In this document: positions 1-5,134 of the stretch, one piece after another
Layout: every line of letters starts with the position of its first letter
Numbering within the stretch: the stretch's first letter is position 1
DNA from: an uncultured bacterium
GTDB lineage: Bacteria > Actinomycetota > Coriobacteriia > Coriobacteriales > Coriobacteriaceae
Assembly (NCBI GenBank): GCA_905214895.1
Contig: CAJMNP010000075.1
Coordinates: forward strand, 1 to 5,134
Reading direction: 5' to 3'
DNA: 5,134 nucleotides
Translations under genes and position numbers: made by a program
The notes under the pieces: generated by a model
Told to the model about the DNA's origin: nothing
The model's input: the letters and a program-made list of their open reading frames with translations, nothing else
The model's database searches: none

Positions 1-1211
1 ATGTGGGCAACTCGGCCCTCGTACTGCTCAATACCTCGGTGGTGCCCATCTACTTCAATGCCATCAATACCGGTGCTTCTTCGGCCGACCTCGTGGTTGC
101 CTGGGGCAACGCGCAGACGATCGCCTCGTTGGTCATTGCCATGCTTATGCCCGTTCTGGGTGCACTTGCCGACTACGCCGGCAACAAGATCAAGTTCTTC
201 ATGGGCTTTTTCCTTACGGGCCTCGTGCTTTGCTTTGCGCAGGCCATCCCCATGTCCGCGATGGCGTTTTTGACCGTCTACGTGCTGTGCACCATCGGCC
301 TCAACTCGTCCATGACGTTCTACGACGCCATGCTGCCCGACATCACTACCGACGAGCGTATGGATGCTGTGTCGAGCTCGGGCTTCGCCTGGGGCTATAT
401 CGGCTCCACCGTTCCGTTCATCGTCTGCCTGGCGCTCATTATGGGCGGTCCCGCCCTCGGCATCCCCACCATGCTGGCGACGCGCCTGTCGTTTATCATC
501 ACCGGTGCCTGGTGGCTCATCTTTACCTTGCCACTCATCCGCACCTATAAGCAAAAGTACGGTCGCGAGCGTGGTCCCCAGGACAGTCTCGGTCACATCG
601 TGGGTGGCGTGTTCTCCGAGGTCAGGCATACCATGCGCGAGATCGCCAGCAACAAGACCATCCTTCTGTATATGATCGCGTTCTTCTTCTACATCGATGG
701 CGTCCATACGGTCATCTCCATGGCAACCAGCTACGGCTCGGCTTTGGGCATCGATTCGACCCAGCTGGTGCTGGCACTGCTCGTCACGCAGTTCGTTGCT
801 TTCCCGTCCGCCATCATCTACGGCAAGCTCGCCGGTCGCGTGGGCACGCTCGACATGATCATGGTGGCCGTCGCCGCCTACATGGGCATCGTGCTCTTTG
901 CCGCGTTTTTCCTCAAGACTGCCTTTGAGTTCTGGGTGCTCGCCATTTTGGTTGGCTTGTTCCAGGGTGGCGTGCAGGCGCTCAGCCGCAGCTATTTTGG
1001 CCGCATCATCCCCAAGGAAAAGTCAAACGAGTACTACGGCTTCTTTGATATCTTTGGCCGCTACGCAAGCGTGATGGGCACCTTCCTGGTGTCGGTCGTC
1101 ACCTCGCTGACCGGCAACCCGTCGTTGGGCGTCCTTTCCATCGGCGTGCTGCTGGTGCTTGGCTTTGTGCTGCTGGTCCGTCTGTCCCGCATGGCTCAGG
1201 CGGCGGCGTAA
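1..1211 (+). CDS. MFS permease, UMF1 (Atg22-like) family, 5'-truncated
   Basis: This is an integral membrane transporter of the major facilitator superfamily, UMF1 branch. Its substrate is unknown; members of this family are often annotated only as MFS transporters. The readable frame begins at base 3 and gives 402 residues. Bases 1-2 belong to a preceding codon, probably Asp, which would restore the family's usual N-terminal D-x-G/A-N-S motif (GNSA at 2-5). The GTG at base 3 is therefore unlikely to be the true start, and only a short N-terminus is missing. About 12 hydrophobic segments can be counted, at roughly 4-22, 30-56, 63-83, 87-106, 127-149, 157-179, 219-242, 253-275, 284-303, 307-326, 342-368 and 374-394. 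Family-type motifs are PVLGALADYAG (50-60), YDAMLP (107-112), SSSGFAWGYIGS (124-135), QGGVQALSRS (321-330) and the GFFDIFGRYAS region (346-356). A basic cytoplasmic loop (180-215) separates the two six-helix halves. It ends at TAA (1209-1211). Family assignment is confident; substrate is not. Confidence 0.9.
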   Translation, partial: VGNSALVLLNTSVVPIYFNAINTGASSADLVVAWGNAQTIASLVIAMLMPVLGALADYAGNKIKFFMGFFLTGLVLCFAQAIPMSAMAFLTVYVLCTIGLNSSMTFYDAMLPDITTDERMDAVSSSGFAWGYIGSTVPFIVCLALIMGGPALGIPTMLATRLSFIITGAWWLIFTLPLIRTYKQKYGRERGPQDSLGHIVGGVFSEVRHTMREIASNKTILLYMIAFFFYIDGVHTVISMATSYGSALGIDSTQLVLALLVTQFVAFPSAIIYGKLAGRVGTLDMIMVAVAAYMGIVLFAAFFLKTAFEFWVLAILVGLFQGGVQALSRSYFGRIIPKEKSNEYYGFFDIFGRYASVMGTFLVSVVTSLTGNPSLGVLSIGVLLVLGFVLLVRLSRMAQAAA

Positions 1212-1224
1212 GACAACCGGGCTC

Positions 1225-1254
1225 AGTACAGCAAGTGTGCCTATCTGCAGTACT
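1225..1254. repeat. Imperfect inverted repeat downstream of the permease
   Basis: The arms AGTACAGCA (1225-1233) and TGCAGTACT (1246-1254) are inverted copies with one mismatch around a 12-base spacer. CTTTTGG follows. It begins 14 bases after the permease stop. It could be a weak terminator (only four T residues follow) or a protein-binding site; because the core GTAC is palindromic, CAGTAC also reads as a direct repeat (1224-1229 and 1248-1253). Function is not established. Confidence 0.35.
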
Positions 1255-1313
1255 CTTTTGGAAGTAGCCGCATAAATCATTCTGACTCCCGAACAATGTT
1301 TAGCCCAAGTGGG

Positions 1314-1319
1314 TATGAT
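1314..1319 (+). promoter_or_regulatory. Possible -10 element (TATGAT) ahead of the glycosyltransferase operon
   Basis: TATGAT differs from the TATAAT consensus at one base. I see no good -35 element at 16-19 bases upstream; the best option, CGAACA at 1290-1295 with an 18-base spacer, matches TTGACA at only three of six positions. If used, transcription would begin near 1325, about ten bases before the hairpin at 1336. It is the only plausible promoter piece I found in the gap that could serve the downstream operon. Confidence 0.3.
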
Positions 1320-1335
1320 GGAACCAGCTAGGTCG

Positions 1336-1371
1336 CGGGGCGTCGCCTGTGTTTGGCGGCGCCCCGTTTTT
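1336..1371 (+). terminator. Terminator-like GC-rich hairpin in the leader of the glycosyltransferase gene
   Basis: The left arm C-GGGGCGTCGCC (1336-1347) pairs with GGCGGCGCCCC-G (1355-1366), giving 12 pairs with one U-G wobble and a 7-base loop (TGTGTTT, 1348-1354). Five T residues (1367-1371) follow. This is the standard form of a Rho-independent terminator. It lies 124 bases after the permease stop and only 7 bases before the next Shine-Dalgarno sequence, so no promoter fits between hairpin and gene. It may end the permease transcript with some read-through, act as an attenuator, or be a 5' leader structure. A weaker competing fold (1330-1336 with 1340-1348) would use the same left arm. 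Confidence 0.75.
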
Positions 1372-1378
1372 GTGTTGC

Positions 1379-1386
1379 AAGGAGGG
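1379..1386 (+). promoter_or_regulatory. Shine-Dalgarno sequence that fixes the TTG start of the glycosyltransferase
   Basis: AAGGAGGG ends with good spacing before TTG at 1394 (8 bases between AGGAGG and the start codon). It is a near-perfect anti-16S match. The in-frame GTG at 1349 has no such site and lies inside the loop of the upstream hairpin, so the TTG start is preferred. Confidence 0.85.
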
Positions 1387-1393
1387 TAAAGGT

Positions 1394-2581
1394 TTGAACG
1401 CCACGGTTGTGATCCCAACATATTGGGCGGGCGATGATATCCAAGCAAACGCTCCCGGCACCTACGATCACTCGACGTCGCTCAATGCCGCCAACCCGGA
1501 ACTCGATCGCTGCCTGACTTCGCTCGAACAGGTGCGCGACATTCCGCGCATCATTCTCTTGGTGGTCTGTCCGGTTTCCGCCACGGCCGACGTATCTCAT
1601 CGCGTGCACGAAATCGTTCATGCGCATCCCACACTTAAGGTCACCATCGTTACCAATACTCAGGCTTCGCGTGTTGCCGACCGCGTGGCACAGATTGCGC
1701 CCAAGGGCTCGGGCGAGTGCGTGAGCCTGCGCGGCTACGGCGCCATCCGCAACATGGGCCTTGCCTGCGCGGCGGTGCTGGGGCATGACGCGGTTGTGTT
1801 TTTGGATGACGACGAGACCGTCATCGATGCCGACTTTATGAAGCGTGCGACCTATGCGCTGGGCCAGCAGACGCGTCAGGGCCTGCCGATTTTAGTCAAG
1901 AGCGGATACTTTTACGATCGCGACGGGTCGCCGCTGGCTCCCACGGACAAAGCAGGCATTTGCCATCGTTGGTGGACCAAGCGCATCGAGTTTAATCGTT
2001 GGATGAAAAAGGCACTCTCGGGCACCCGCATCTCGCGCTCCAATTACGTGTGCGGCGGCCTGATGGCCCTGCACGCCCGCGCCTTTACCCGTGTGGCGTT
2101 TGACCCGTTTATCACCCGCGGCGAGGACCTGGACTACCTCTTTAACATGCGCATGTTTGGCTACGACGTATGGTTTGACAACGAGTGGACCGTTCGTCAC
2201 CTGCCGCCCGAGTCCGAGAAGCGCTCGCCGCGCTTTATGCAGGACGTGTACCGTTGGTACTACGAGCGGGCCAAGTTGACGTTCGCTGCGCACCAAAAGG
2301 AGCTCATTCCGGTTACGGCTGCATCACTCATGCCCTATCCGGGCCCGTGGATCTCGCGCGAGCTCGACGACCGCGTGCGCAAGACCGCCATGGTCCGCAG
2401 CCTGTTTACCCGCGAGCATGAGGGGTATCTACGCATTTGGCGCCACGGTATTGACGAGGCCAAGACCTACGCGCGCCAAAACGCCGCAAGCTATCTGCGT
2501 TTCCAGAGCTTCTGGCCCAAGATCATGGACGAACTTTGGCGCGACGCACAACTGATTAGCATCCTGGAGGGGGCTGAATGA
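1394..2581 (+). CDS. Soluble GT-A-type (family 2-like) glycosyltransferase
   Basis: This is predicted to transfer a sugar from a nucleotide donor to an unknown acceptor. It is 395 residues long, starts at TTG, and has no signal peptide or membrane helix, so it should be cytoplasmic or peripheral. The N-terminal strand VVIPTYW (5-11) is typical of family 2 enzymes. GAIRNMGLA (116-124) matches the conserved A-R-N-x-G-L segment, FLDDDE (136-141) supplies the metal- and nucleotide-binding DXD-type acids, and RGEDLDYLFN (242-251) supplies the E-D motif near the acceptor site, followed by a family-typical G-Y-D-V segment and HLPP. The region after about 270 is rich in aromatic and basic residues (RWYYERAKL) and I cannot assign it to a named domain. 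Residues 14-36 form a long insertion after the first strand. The stop overlaps the kinase start as ATGA, so the two are probably co-translated. General class is secure; donor, acceptor and product are unknown. Confidence 0.85.
   Translation: MNATVVIPTYWAGDDIQANAPGTYDHSTSLNAANPELDRCLTSLEQVRDIPRIILLVVCPVSATADVSHRVHEIVHAHPTLKVTIVTNTQASRVADRVAQIAPKGSGECVSLRGYGAIRNMGLACAAVLGHDAVVFLDDDETVIDADFMKRATYALGQQTRQGLPILVKSGYFYDRDGSPLAPTDKAGICHRWWTKRIEFNRWMKKALSGTRISRSNYVCGGLMALHARAFTRVAFDPFITRGEDLDYLFNMRMFGYDVWFDNEWTVRHLPPESEKRSPRFMQDVYRWYYERAKLTFAAHQKELIPVTAASLMPYPGPWISRELDDRVRKTAMVRSLFTREHEGYLRIWRHGIDEAKTYARQNAASYLRFQSFWPKIMDELWRDAQLISILEGAE
2566..2581 (+). promoter_or_regulatory. Shine-Dalgarno and ATGA stop/start overlap coupling glycosyltransferase and kinase
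   Basis: GGAGG (2566-2570) lies inside the last codons of the glycosyltransferase, 7 bases before ATG (2578). The ATG shares bases with the TGA stop (2579-2581). A TGA in the kinase frame (2575-2577) sits directly before the ATG, so the kinase cannot start further upstream. Confidence 0.9.
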
Positions 2582-3921
2582 TTGACCGCCGCGCCCAGCG
2601 CGATAATTCAATATCAATCTTTCGCGTGATCGCTGTTGTCTGCGCCATTTTTGTGCTGATGTACTTTGTTTTTGCCCTGGCGACCGGAATCGAGCCAATC
2701 GCGACCGTGGTCGCCTGCGCACCGCTGTGCATCTTACTGTGCATTTTTATCTTTTTGACGCTCAATCCCGATTCGGTGCGTTCGCAGTACACCGAAGAGA
2801 CGCTTTCGGTGGCCTCTGCCATGCTCGAGGACATCAAAGGCGGCCTGACGCAGGAGTCGGCGCTTTTGGTGTGCCAGCGCATTTTGCCCGAGACACGTGC
2901 CATGACCGTTGTCATCACCGATGAGAGCAACGTGCTGGCCTGCGCGGGGGAGTTCGAGGAAAAGCTGCTGCCCGATTCCCCCATCCACACACTTGCCACG
3001 CGCTACGTTATCGAGCACGGCATCGTTCAGTCATTCAACCGCGTGGTGGACGTGGTGGGTTCGGATGGATCACACAACCATGTTCCCGCCGGTATCATCG
3101 CGCCCATCAAGGTGGGCGACCGCACCGTCGGCACGCTCAAGTTCTACTACAAGACCCCGCGTGCCGTCGACCGCACCCAGTATGCGCTCGCCTCGGGCTT
3201 TGCCGAGATCCTGTCCACGCAGCTCGCCATCCACGAGCTCGAGGTGCAAAAGGAGCTCACGGCACGTGCCGAGGTGCGCGCCCTGCAGGCGCAGATCAAC
3301 CCGCACTTCCTGTTCAACACGCTCAACACCATCGCGTCGTTTACGCGTACTGACCCGCTACGCGCCCGCGAGCTGCTGCGCGAGTTCTCCTCGTTCTACC
3401 GCGCCACGCTCGACAACTCGGGGTCGCTTATCCAGGTCTCGCGTGAGGTTGCCCAGACCAAGCGCTACCTGACGTTTGAGAAGGCGCGCTTTGGCGAGGA
3501 CCGCGTGCTGGCGACCTTCGATGTCTCCGAGGATGTCGAGGACACGTTGGTCCCGGCCTTTGTAATCCAGCCCATCGTCGAGAATGCCGTGCGGCATGGC
3601 ATGGGCGATGACGGTGCCCTGCGGATCGACGTGACCGTCCATCAAGACGGCGACGACGCAATCCTGATTGCCGTGGCCGACAACGGTGTGGGCATGGACG
3701 AGGGCACCGCCGCCAGGCTGTTTGATGATCGCTCCGCCCGCCCCGATGCCAGTTCCCCGCAAGGCGGCGGCGCCGGCGTGGCCATGCATAATATTTCTGA
3801 GCGCATCCATCGCTTTTATGGACCGCACTCTTATACGCGCGTCGAATCGGCGCCGGGCAAGGGCACCAAAGTGCTCCTGCATCTTGATTTGTCAGAGAGC
3901 ATCTTTGACATTCAGGAGTAA
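2578..3921 (+). CDS. LytS-type sensor histidine kinase with two membrane helices and a GAF-like domain
   Basis: This is the sensor of a two-component system: it should autophosphorylate on histidine and pass phosphate to the LytTR regulator encoded downstream. It has 447 residues. Two hydrophobic helices lie at about 12-36 and 41-62, joined by a very short loop, so little of the protein is outside the membrane. Residues about 73-220 look like the GAF region of LytS proteins (VVITDESNVLA at 111-121; IIAPIKVG and VGTLKFYYK near 173-192). A helix at about 205-240 leads to the His_kinase box QINPHFLFNTLNTI, with the phosphoacceptor H243. The ATPase part has the N box ENAVRHG (335-341), DNGVGM (368-373) and GGGAGVAMHN (396-405), so it looks catalytically complete. 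Classical LytS/BtsS proteins carry a multi-helix 5TMR-LYT sensor; this one does not. The adjacent upstream in-frame TGA shows this is not a start-site error. Confidence 0.92.
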   Translation: MIDRRAQRDNSISIFRVIAVVCAIFVLMYFVFALATGIEPIATVVACAPLCILLCIFIFLTLNPDSVRSQYTEETLSVASAMLEDIKGGLTQESALLVCQRILPETRAMTVVITDESNVLACAGEFEEKLLPDSPIHTLATRYVIEHGIVQSFNRVVDVVGSDGSHNHVPAGIIAPIKVGDRTVGTLKFYYKTPRAVDRTQYALASGFAEILSTQLAIHELEVQKELTARAEVRALQAQINPHFLFNTLNTIASFTRTDPLRARELLREFSSFYRATLDNSGSLIQVSREVAQTKRYLTFEKARFGEDRVLATFDVSEDVEDTLVPAFVIQPIVENAVRHGMGDDGALRIDVTVHQDGDDAILIAVADNGVGMDEGTAARLFDDRSARPDASSPQGGGAGVAMHNISERIHRFYGPHSYTRVESAPGKGTKVLLHLDLSESIFDIQE

Positions 3922-3978
3922 AATAAAAGGCTATGGGCTCAACGCCAAGCGGCAGATGCCCAGCGTAGTTTGTTGACG

Positions 3979-3983
3979 AAAGG
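3979..3983 (+). promoter_or_regulatory. Weak Shine-Dalgarno for the response regulator
   Basis: AAAGG lies 10 bases before ATG (3994), a longish spacing. The in-frame TTG at 3970 lies upstream of this site and would add eight residues before the conserved start of the receiver domain, so ATG 3994 is preferred. The 72-base gap between kinase and regulator (3922-3993) shows no convincing promoter. It holds a weak interrupted stem: GGGC (3935-3938) with GCCC (3958-3961), enclosing GCC/GGC. Confidence 0.55.
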
Positions 3984-3993
3984 TTTAATCCCT

Positions 3994-4710
3994 ATGCTGC
4001 GTGCGATGATTGTGGATGATGAGGCCCCGGCCCGTTCGGAACTTCGCTTCTTGCTCGAGCAGACGGGCAAGATCGGCACGATCACTGAGGCGTCGAGCGT
4101 CCGCTCCGCCATTGAGATGTTGATGGAAAGCCGCGTCGATGTCGTATTTCTCGATATCTCGATGCCCGGCGCTTCTGGTTTGCAGCTTGCCGAGGCACTG
4201 CATAAGCTTAAGAATCCGCCGGCGATTGTGTTTGTGACCGCGTATAGCGATCATGCCGTCGAGGCGTTCGACGTAGATGCCGTCGATTACCTCATGAAGC
4301 CAGTTGAGGAGGCGCGCCTGGATCGCGCGATCGAGAAGGTCATGCAGCACGCCAAGCCCGTCACGGACAGCAAAGCCACCATCGAGCGCATTCCGGTGGA
4401 AAAGGGCGGCCGTAAGGTCCTCATTCCCGTGGATGACATTCGCTTCATCATGGCCAAGGACGATTACTCCTGTATCTATACCATCGATGATCGTTTTCTA
4501 TCGACGACTTCGCTGGCGCAGTTCGAGGCCAAGCTTTGCGACTTTGGCTTCTTTCGCGTTCATCGCCGCTATATCGTCAACTTGGCGTGCGTCACGGATG
4601 TCGAGACGGTGCCCTCGGGCGCTATCCAACTGGGCATTACGGGCGTCGACGAACGCGTGCCGGTCTCGCGCCGCCGCGTTGTGCCGCTCAAGAAGGCCCT
4701 GAGCCTCTAG
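3994..4710 (+). CDS. LytTR-family response regulator
   Basis: This is a cytoplasmic transcription factor activated by phosphorylation, most likely by the kinase encoded just upstream. It has 238 residues, normal for the LytR/AlgR/AgrA type. The receiver domain (about 1-118) keeps all key residues: the acidic pair D8-D9 in IVDDEAPA, phosphoacceptor D54 in FLDISMPG, T82 in VTAYSD and K102 in YLMKP. After a short linker, a LytTR DNA-binding domain fills about 131-238, shown by IPVDDIRFIMAKDDYSCIY (144-162), FFRVHRRYIVNL (186-197) and the C-terminal VPVSRRRVVPLKKAL (222-236). LytTR proteins usually bind pairs of direct repeats upstream of their targets; I found no convincing pair in this window. 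The gene ends at TAG followed by a strong terminator, so it is the last gene of the glycosyltransferase-kinase-regulator unit. It is complete. Confidence 0.95.
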   Translation: MLRAMIVDDEAPARSELRFLLEQTGKIGTITEASSVRSAIEMLMESRVDVVFLDISMPGASGLQLAEALHKLKNPPAIVFVTAYSDHAVEAFDVDAVDYLMKPVEEARLDRAIEKVMQHAKPVTDSKATIERIPVEKGGRKVLIPVDDIRFIMAKDDYSCIYTIDDRFLSTTSLAQFEAKLCDFGFFRVHRRYIVNLACVTDVETVPSGAIQLGITGVDERVPVSRRRVVPLKKALSL

Positions 4711-4718
4711 TGCACTGG

Positions 4719-4763
4719 CCCCGCAGCCCTGTAGACCAATTGTCTGCGGAGCCGTGGGGTTTT
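4719..4763 (+). terminator. Rho-independent terminator after the response regulator
   Basis: Bases 4719-4736 pair with 4742-4759 around a 5-base loop (CAATT, 4737-4741). Of 18 positions, 13 are Watson-Crick, 3 are G-U wobbles, and 2 are mismatches (A4725/C4753 and C4728/A4750). The base is clamped by CCCC/GGGG and followed by TTTT (4760-4763) and ATATA. It starts 8 bases after the regulator stop and should end the operon. Confidence 0.85.
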
Positions 4764-4768
4764 ATATA
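4740..4768 (+). promoter_or_regulatory. Putative sigma-70-type promoter for the metallophosphoesterase gene
   Basis: TTGTCT (4740-4745, four of six matches to TTGACA) and TATATA (4763-4768) are separated by exactly 17 bases. Transcription would start near 4775, giving a leader of about 20 bases before the AAGGGA ribosome-binding site (4788-4793). The -35 element lies within the loop and right arm of the preceding terminator, and the -10 element begins in its T tract. Confidence 0.55.
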
Positions 4769-4797
4769 CGTCGAATCGGTTTTGCAGAAGGGATCCC

Positions 4798-5134
4798 ATG
4801 AACAGTGCAAGCGCCAAGCGCATTGACATCATCTCGGACACCCACGGCTATCTTTCGCCCGCGCTTCTGGACGAGCTCAGGGGCGCAGATCTGATCATCC
4901 ACGCCGGAGACCTCACCTCAGAGATGGATTATGAGTATCTATGCGCCATCGCCCCCGTGCGAGCGGTCCTAGGAAACAACGACTACTACCGTGACTACGG
5001 CCCGGATGTAGACCGTCTTGCGCTCTTTACCTACGAAGGCCTCAAATTCGCCGTAGCCCACTACCGCGAAGACCTGCCCGTGGGATCCGTAGACGTAGCC
5101 ATCAACGGTCACACCCACGTAACCAAAGAAGCCC
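4798..5134 (+). CDS. YfcE/MJ0936-type metallophosphoesterase, 3'-truncated
   Basis: This is a small cytoplasmic phosphoesterase of the calcineurin-like superfamily, predicted to bind two divalent metal ions and cleave a phosphoester of unknown nature. The window shows 112 residues and the gene continues past the right edge; family members are usually about 150-190 residues. The start ATG at 4798 has AAGGGA 4 bases ahead and gives a short N-terminus before the first motif. Metal-binding motifs appear in order: SDTHG (13-17, D14 and H16), HAGD (35-38, D38), GNND (59-62, N60), H88 in FAVAHY, and GHTH (104-107, H105 and H107). Position 89 is Tyr where many YfcE-like proteins have a H-G-H segment. 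The stretch near 5080-5130 uses several codons ending in A (GTA, GGA), less common in the upstream genes. It has its own likely promoter and is probably not part of the two-component operon. Confidence 0.9.
   Translation, partial: MNSASAKRIDIISDTHGYLSPALLDELRGADLIIHAGDLTSEMDYEYLCAIAPVRAVLGNNDYYRDYGPDVDRLALFTYEGLKFAVAHYREDLPVGSVDVAINGHTHVTKEA

Noticed and set aside
1..273. Reading frame from ATG at base 1
   Set aside because: It overlaps the permease in another frame and encodes a Pro/Ser/Arg-rich string typical of an out-of-frame GC-rich gene.
1349..1393. Upstream GTG start for the glycosyltransferase
   Set aside because: It lies in the loop of the terminator-like hairpin, lacks a Shine-Dalgarno sequence, and would encode the real ribosome-binding site as protein. 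TTG at 1394 follows AAGGAGGG with ideal spacing, and its product begins just before the conserved first strand.
2190..2198. CCGTTCGTC, identical to the reported AlgR-type LytTR binding core
   Set aside because: It is inside the glycosyltransferase coding sequence (Thr-Val-Arg codons), is single rather than paired, and is not near a promoter. Chance is the simplest explanation.
3358..3882. Long antisense reading frame opposite the kinase gene
   Set aside because: Long open frames on the opposite strand are expected in GC-rich coding DNA. This one has no recognisable domain, and the sense strand carries clear kinase motifs.
3933..3968. Eleven-residue reading frame between kinase and regulator
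   Set aside because: It has a proper ATG and TAG, but the nearest ribosome-binding candidates are spaced badly (2 or 14 bases), and the peptide shows no recognisable character.
3973..3978. TTGACG as a -35 box for a separate regulator promoter
   Set aside because: A -10 element at the right distance would fall inside the start of the coding region (3996-4001, GCTGCG), which does not resemble TATAAT.
3970..3993. TTG start giving eight more residues to the response regulator
   Set aside because: The conserved receiver begins MLRAMIVDDE at ATG 3994, and the AAAGG site lies between the TTG and this ATG.
3840..4779. The 11-base string CGTCGAATCGG occurs twice (3840-3850 and 4769-4779)
   Set aside because: The first copy is in kinase coding sequence and the second in the phosphoesterase leader. 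The resemblance to a tRNA T loop is partial and no cloverleaf can be formed around either.

Overview
The window is a compact, GC-rich stretch with every supported gene on the + strand. The proteins and gene spacing look bacterial. The mix of a UMF1-type permease, a LytS/LytTR pair and a small YfcE-like phosphoesterase in GC-rich DNA with G/C-ending codons suggests a Coriobacteriia-type gut actinobacterium such as Collinsella. That placement is an impression from protein style and codon choice, not a measured assignment.

Layout. (1) Bases 1-1211 hold the 3' part of a 12-helix MFS permease of the UMF1 (Atg22-like) family; only a short N-terminal piece lies outside the window. (2) Bases 1212-1393 are a gap with a weak inverted repeat, a lone -10-like TATGAT, a strong terminator-like hairpin and then, with no space for a promoter between, a Shine-Dalgarno sequence. 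(3) Bases 1394-2581 encode a soluble GT-A-type glycosyltransferase that starts at TTG. (4) Its stop overlaps by ATGA the start of a LytS-type histidine kinase (2578-3921) with two membrane helices, a GAF-like region, an H-box and an ATPase domain. (5) After 72 bases comes its apparent partner, a LytTR response regulator (3994-4710). (6) A long terminator hairpin (4719-4763) closes this unit. A good promoter (TTGTCT-17-TATATA) is built into the hairpin's right side and serves (7) a YfcE/MJ0936-type metallophosphoesterase that runs off the right edge at 5134.

How the genes work together. Glycosyltransferase, kinase and regulator read as one operon. The kinase would autophosphorylate on H243 and pass phosphate to D54 of the regulator, which would bind DNA through its LytTR domain. 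The tight coupling of a glycosyltransferase to the kinase suggests, as inference only, that the system senses or controls a cell-envelope or glycoconjugate function. Nothing here shows its targets.

I did not find a mobile element, CRISPR array, tRNA or rRNA. I found no clearly new multi-gene system. The most unusual points are the hairpin set directly against the glycosyltransferase ribosome-binding site, the ATGA-coupled glycosyltransferase-kinase pair, and the kinase's reduced membrane region compared with classical LytS.
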